DNA of 64,000 bases from Anagrus nilaparvatae. Taxonomy: Eukaryota; Arthropoda; Insecta; Hymenoptera; Mymaridae. The notes beneath the pieces are model-generated. The model saw only the letters and a list, made by a program, of their open reading frames with translations. It made no database searches and had not been told where the DNA came from. Each line of letters opens with the position of its first letter. Position 1 is the first letter of the stretch. Location: assembly GCA_022575985.1 (NCBI GenBank), contig JAKSXM010000002.1, forward strand, positions 16,913,001-16,977,000. Direction: 5' to 3'. This document shows, piece by piece, positions 63,197 to 64,000 of this stretch. Both the position numbers and the translations under genes were made by a program.

Positions 63197-64000
63197 TATA
63201 ATATTTTAGTATAATAATTTATTAGTATAATATTTTCAGCTTTTTCAAGGTTATTTGAATTTTAAAATATTATAATTTGAGCATAAAAATTTTAACCTTT
63301 TTATATTATATCACTGGGGAAAAGTAAAATCTAATGAAAAAAAATTTATTATTTATTTTAATTAAAAAAGTATTTATAAAATGTAAATCATTTAAACATT
63401 AATGTAATTGTAAGTTTTTCTATTATTAAAAAAAATTTTTTGCCAATTTATTGTAATAATCAGACATTAAAAGTAAATTATTTGAAAAAAAAAATGGATT
63501 TTATTTTTAATAAAATTTATATTTTTTAAACCCATCATTAATCATTATTGATGTGGGCCAACGATGGATTGTTTTGACATTTAATAATCCAGTCCAAAAA
63601 ATCAACAATGGCCAACAATGAATTGTCAAATAACTTTCAGAGCATAAACTGAAATTTTTGCAGCCAGATTTAAATCATATGAATTTCAAGAAAAGCTATG
63701 AAAAAGTTTTTATAATTTTTAGGAGGCTGTTTTATCTTTGGCATGCTCATATATATTTTTAAAGATCATTGTTTAAAGCTTATTAAATAAATTCTCAGAT
63801 ATTTGTGAATAAAAAAAAGTTTTATTTACATTTATTTTATTAAATTAAAAATGATTTTTTTATATTACAAAATTTATATAAACTAGAAATAAGTAAGGAA
63901 TTTTTGAACAAAAATCTGTTATGCATAAAAGTTACAAAATTTAATTTAAAAAATGTTCTTACATATATGTAAAACTATAAGGGCCTTTCAAGTTTTTAAC
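63197..64000. other. 3' flank with a loose direct repeat
   Basis: AT-rich flank with no gene. A phrase (GGCCAACGATGGATTGTTTT near 63556 and GGCCAACAATGAATTGTCAA near 63610) is repeated at a spacing of about 54 bp. Nothing else is recognised up to the window edge. Confidence 0.5.

Overview
The window looks like nuclear DNA from an insect. It is very AT-rich and has short GT-AG introns, poly-T acceptor tracts and many small non-autonomous transposons. The gene content fits a hymenopteran, perhaps a parasitoid wasp, but that is inferred from the style of the gene families and not proven. There is no CRISPR array, no operon, no rRNA gene and no intact tRNA gene. I joined exons by hand at GT/AG borders and checked that phases and total lengths close.

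Layout. 1-4 kb: a GCGCC-type repeat array, an intronless FLYWCH zinc-finger gene and a decayed RFWD3-like RING fragment. 4-8.8 kb: non-coding, with MITEs that include a hAT-type element with an 8-bp target duplication. 8.8-17.5 kb (+): seven exons of an SLC17 major-facilitator transporter, interrupted by a 4-kb foldback element; its 5' exon(s) were not found. 18.9-21.1 kb (-): a complete eight-exon NSUN4-like mitochondrial rRNA m5C methyltransferase. 23.2-31.3 kb (+): a six-exon CAP-Gly cytoskeletal protein. 31.3-37.3 kb: gene-free, with a split duplication. 37.3-42.9 kb (-): a seven-exon secreted Cys-containing protein whose introns hold a tRNA-Ser-derived SINE and a foldback with a nested MITE. 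47.3-48.9 kb (-) and 56.3-58.0 kb (-): two F-box/leucine-rich-repeat paralogs, the second broken by one in-frame stop. 52.7-54.1 kb (-): a C2H2 zinc-finger gene with a frameshift at an A-run. 58.9-60.5 kb (-) and 61.9-63.2 kb (+): two head-to-head Myb/SANT-like DNA-binding protein genes separated by 1.4 kb that contains a TTAA-flanked MITE with perfect terminal repeats.

There is no sign that the genes act together. NSUN4, the SLC17 transporter and the CAP-Gly protein look like ordinary single genes. The F-box/LRR, zinc-finger, FLYWCH, RING and Myb/SANT-like genes look like fast-evolving or transposon-associated families. Most of the remaining structure is palindromic mobile DNA, which I describe in at least six families with measured ends. 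I did not find a convincing new biochemical system. The most informative items are the dated nested insertions, the SINE, the large foldback and the single-lesion broken genes.
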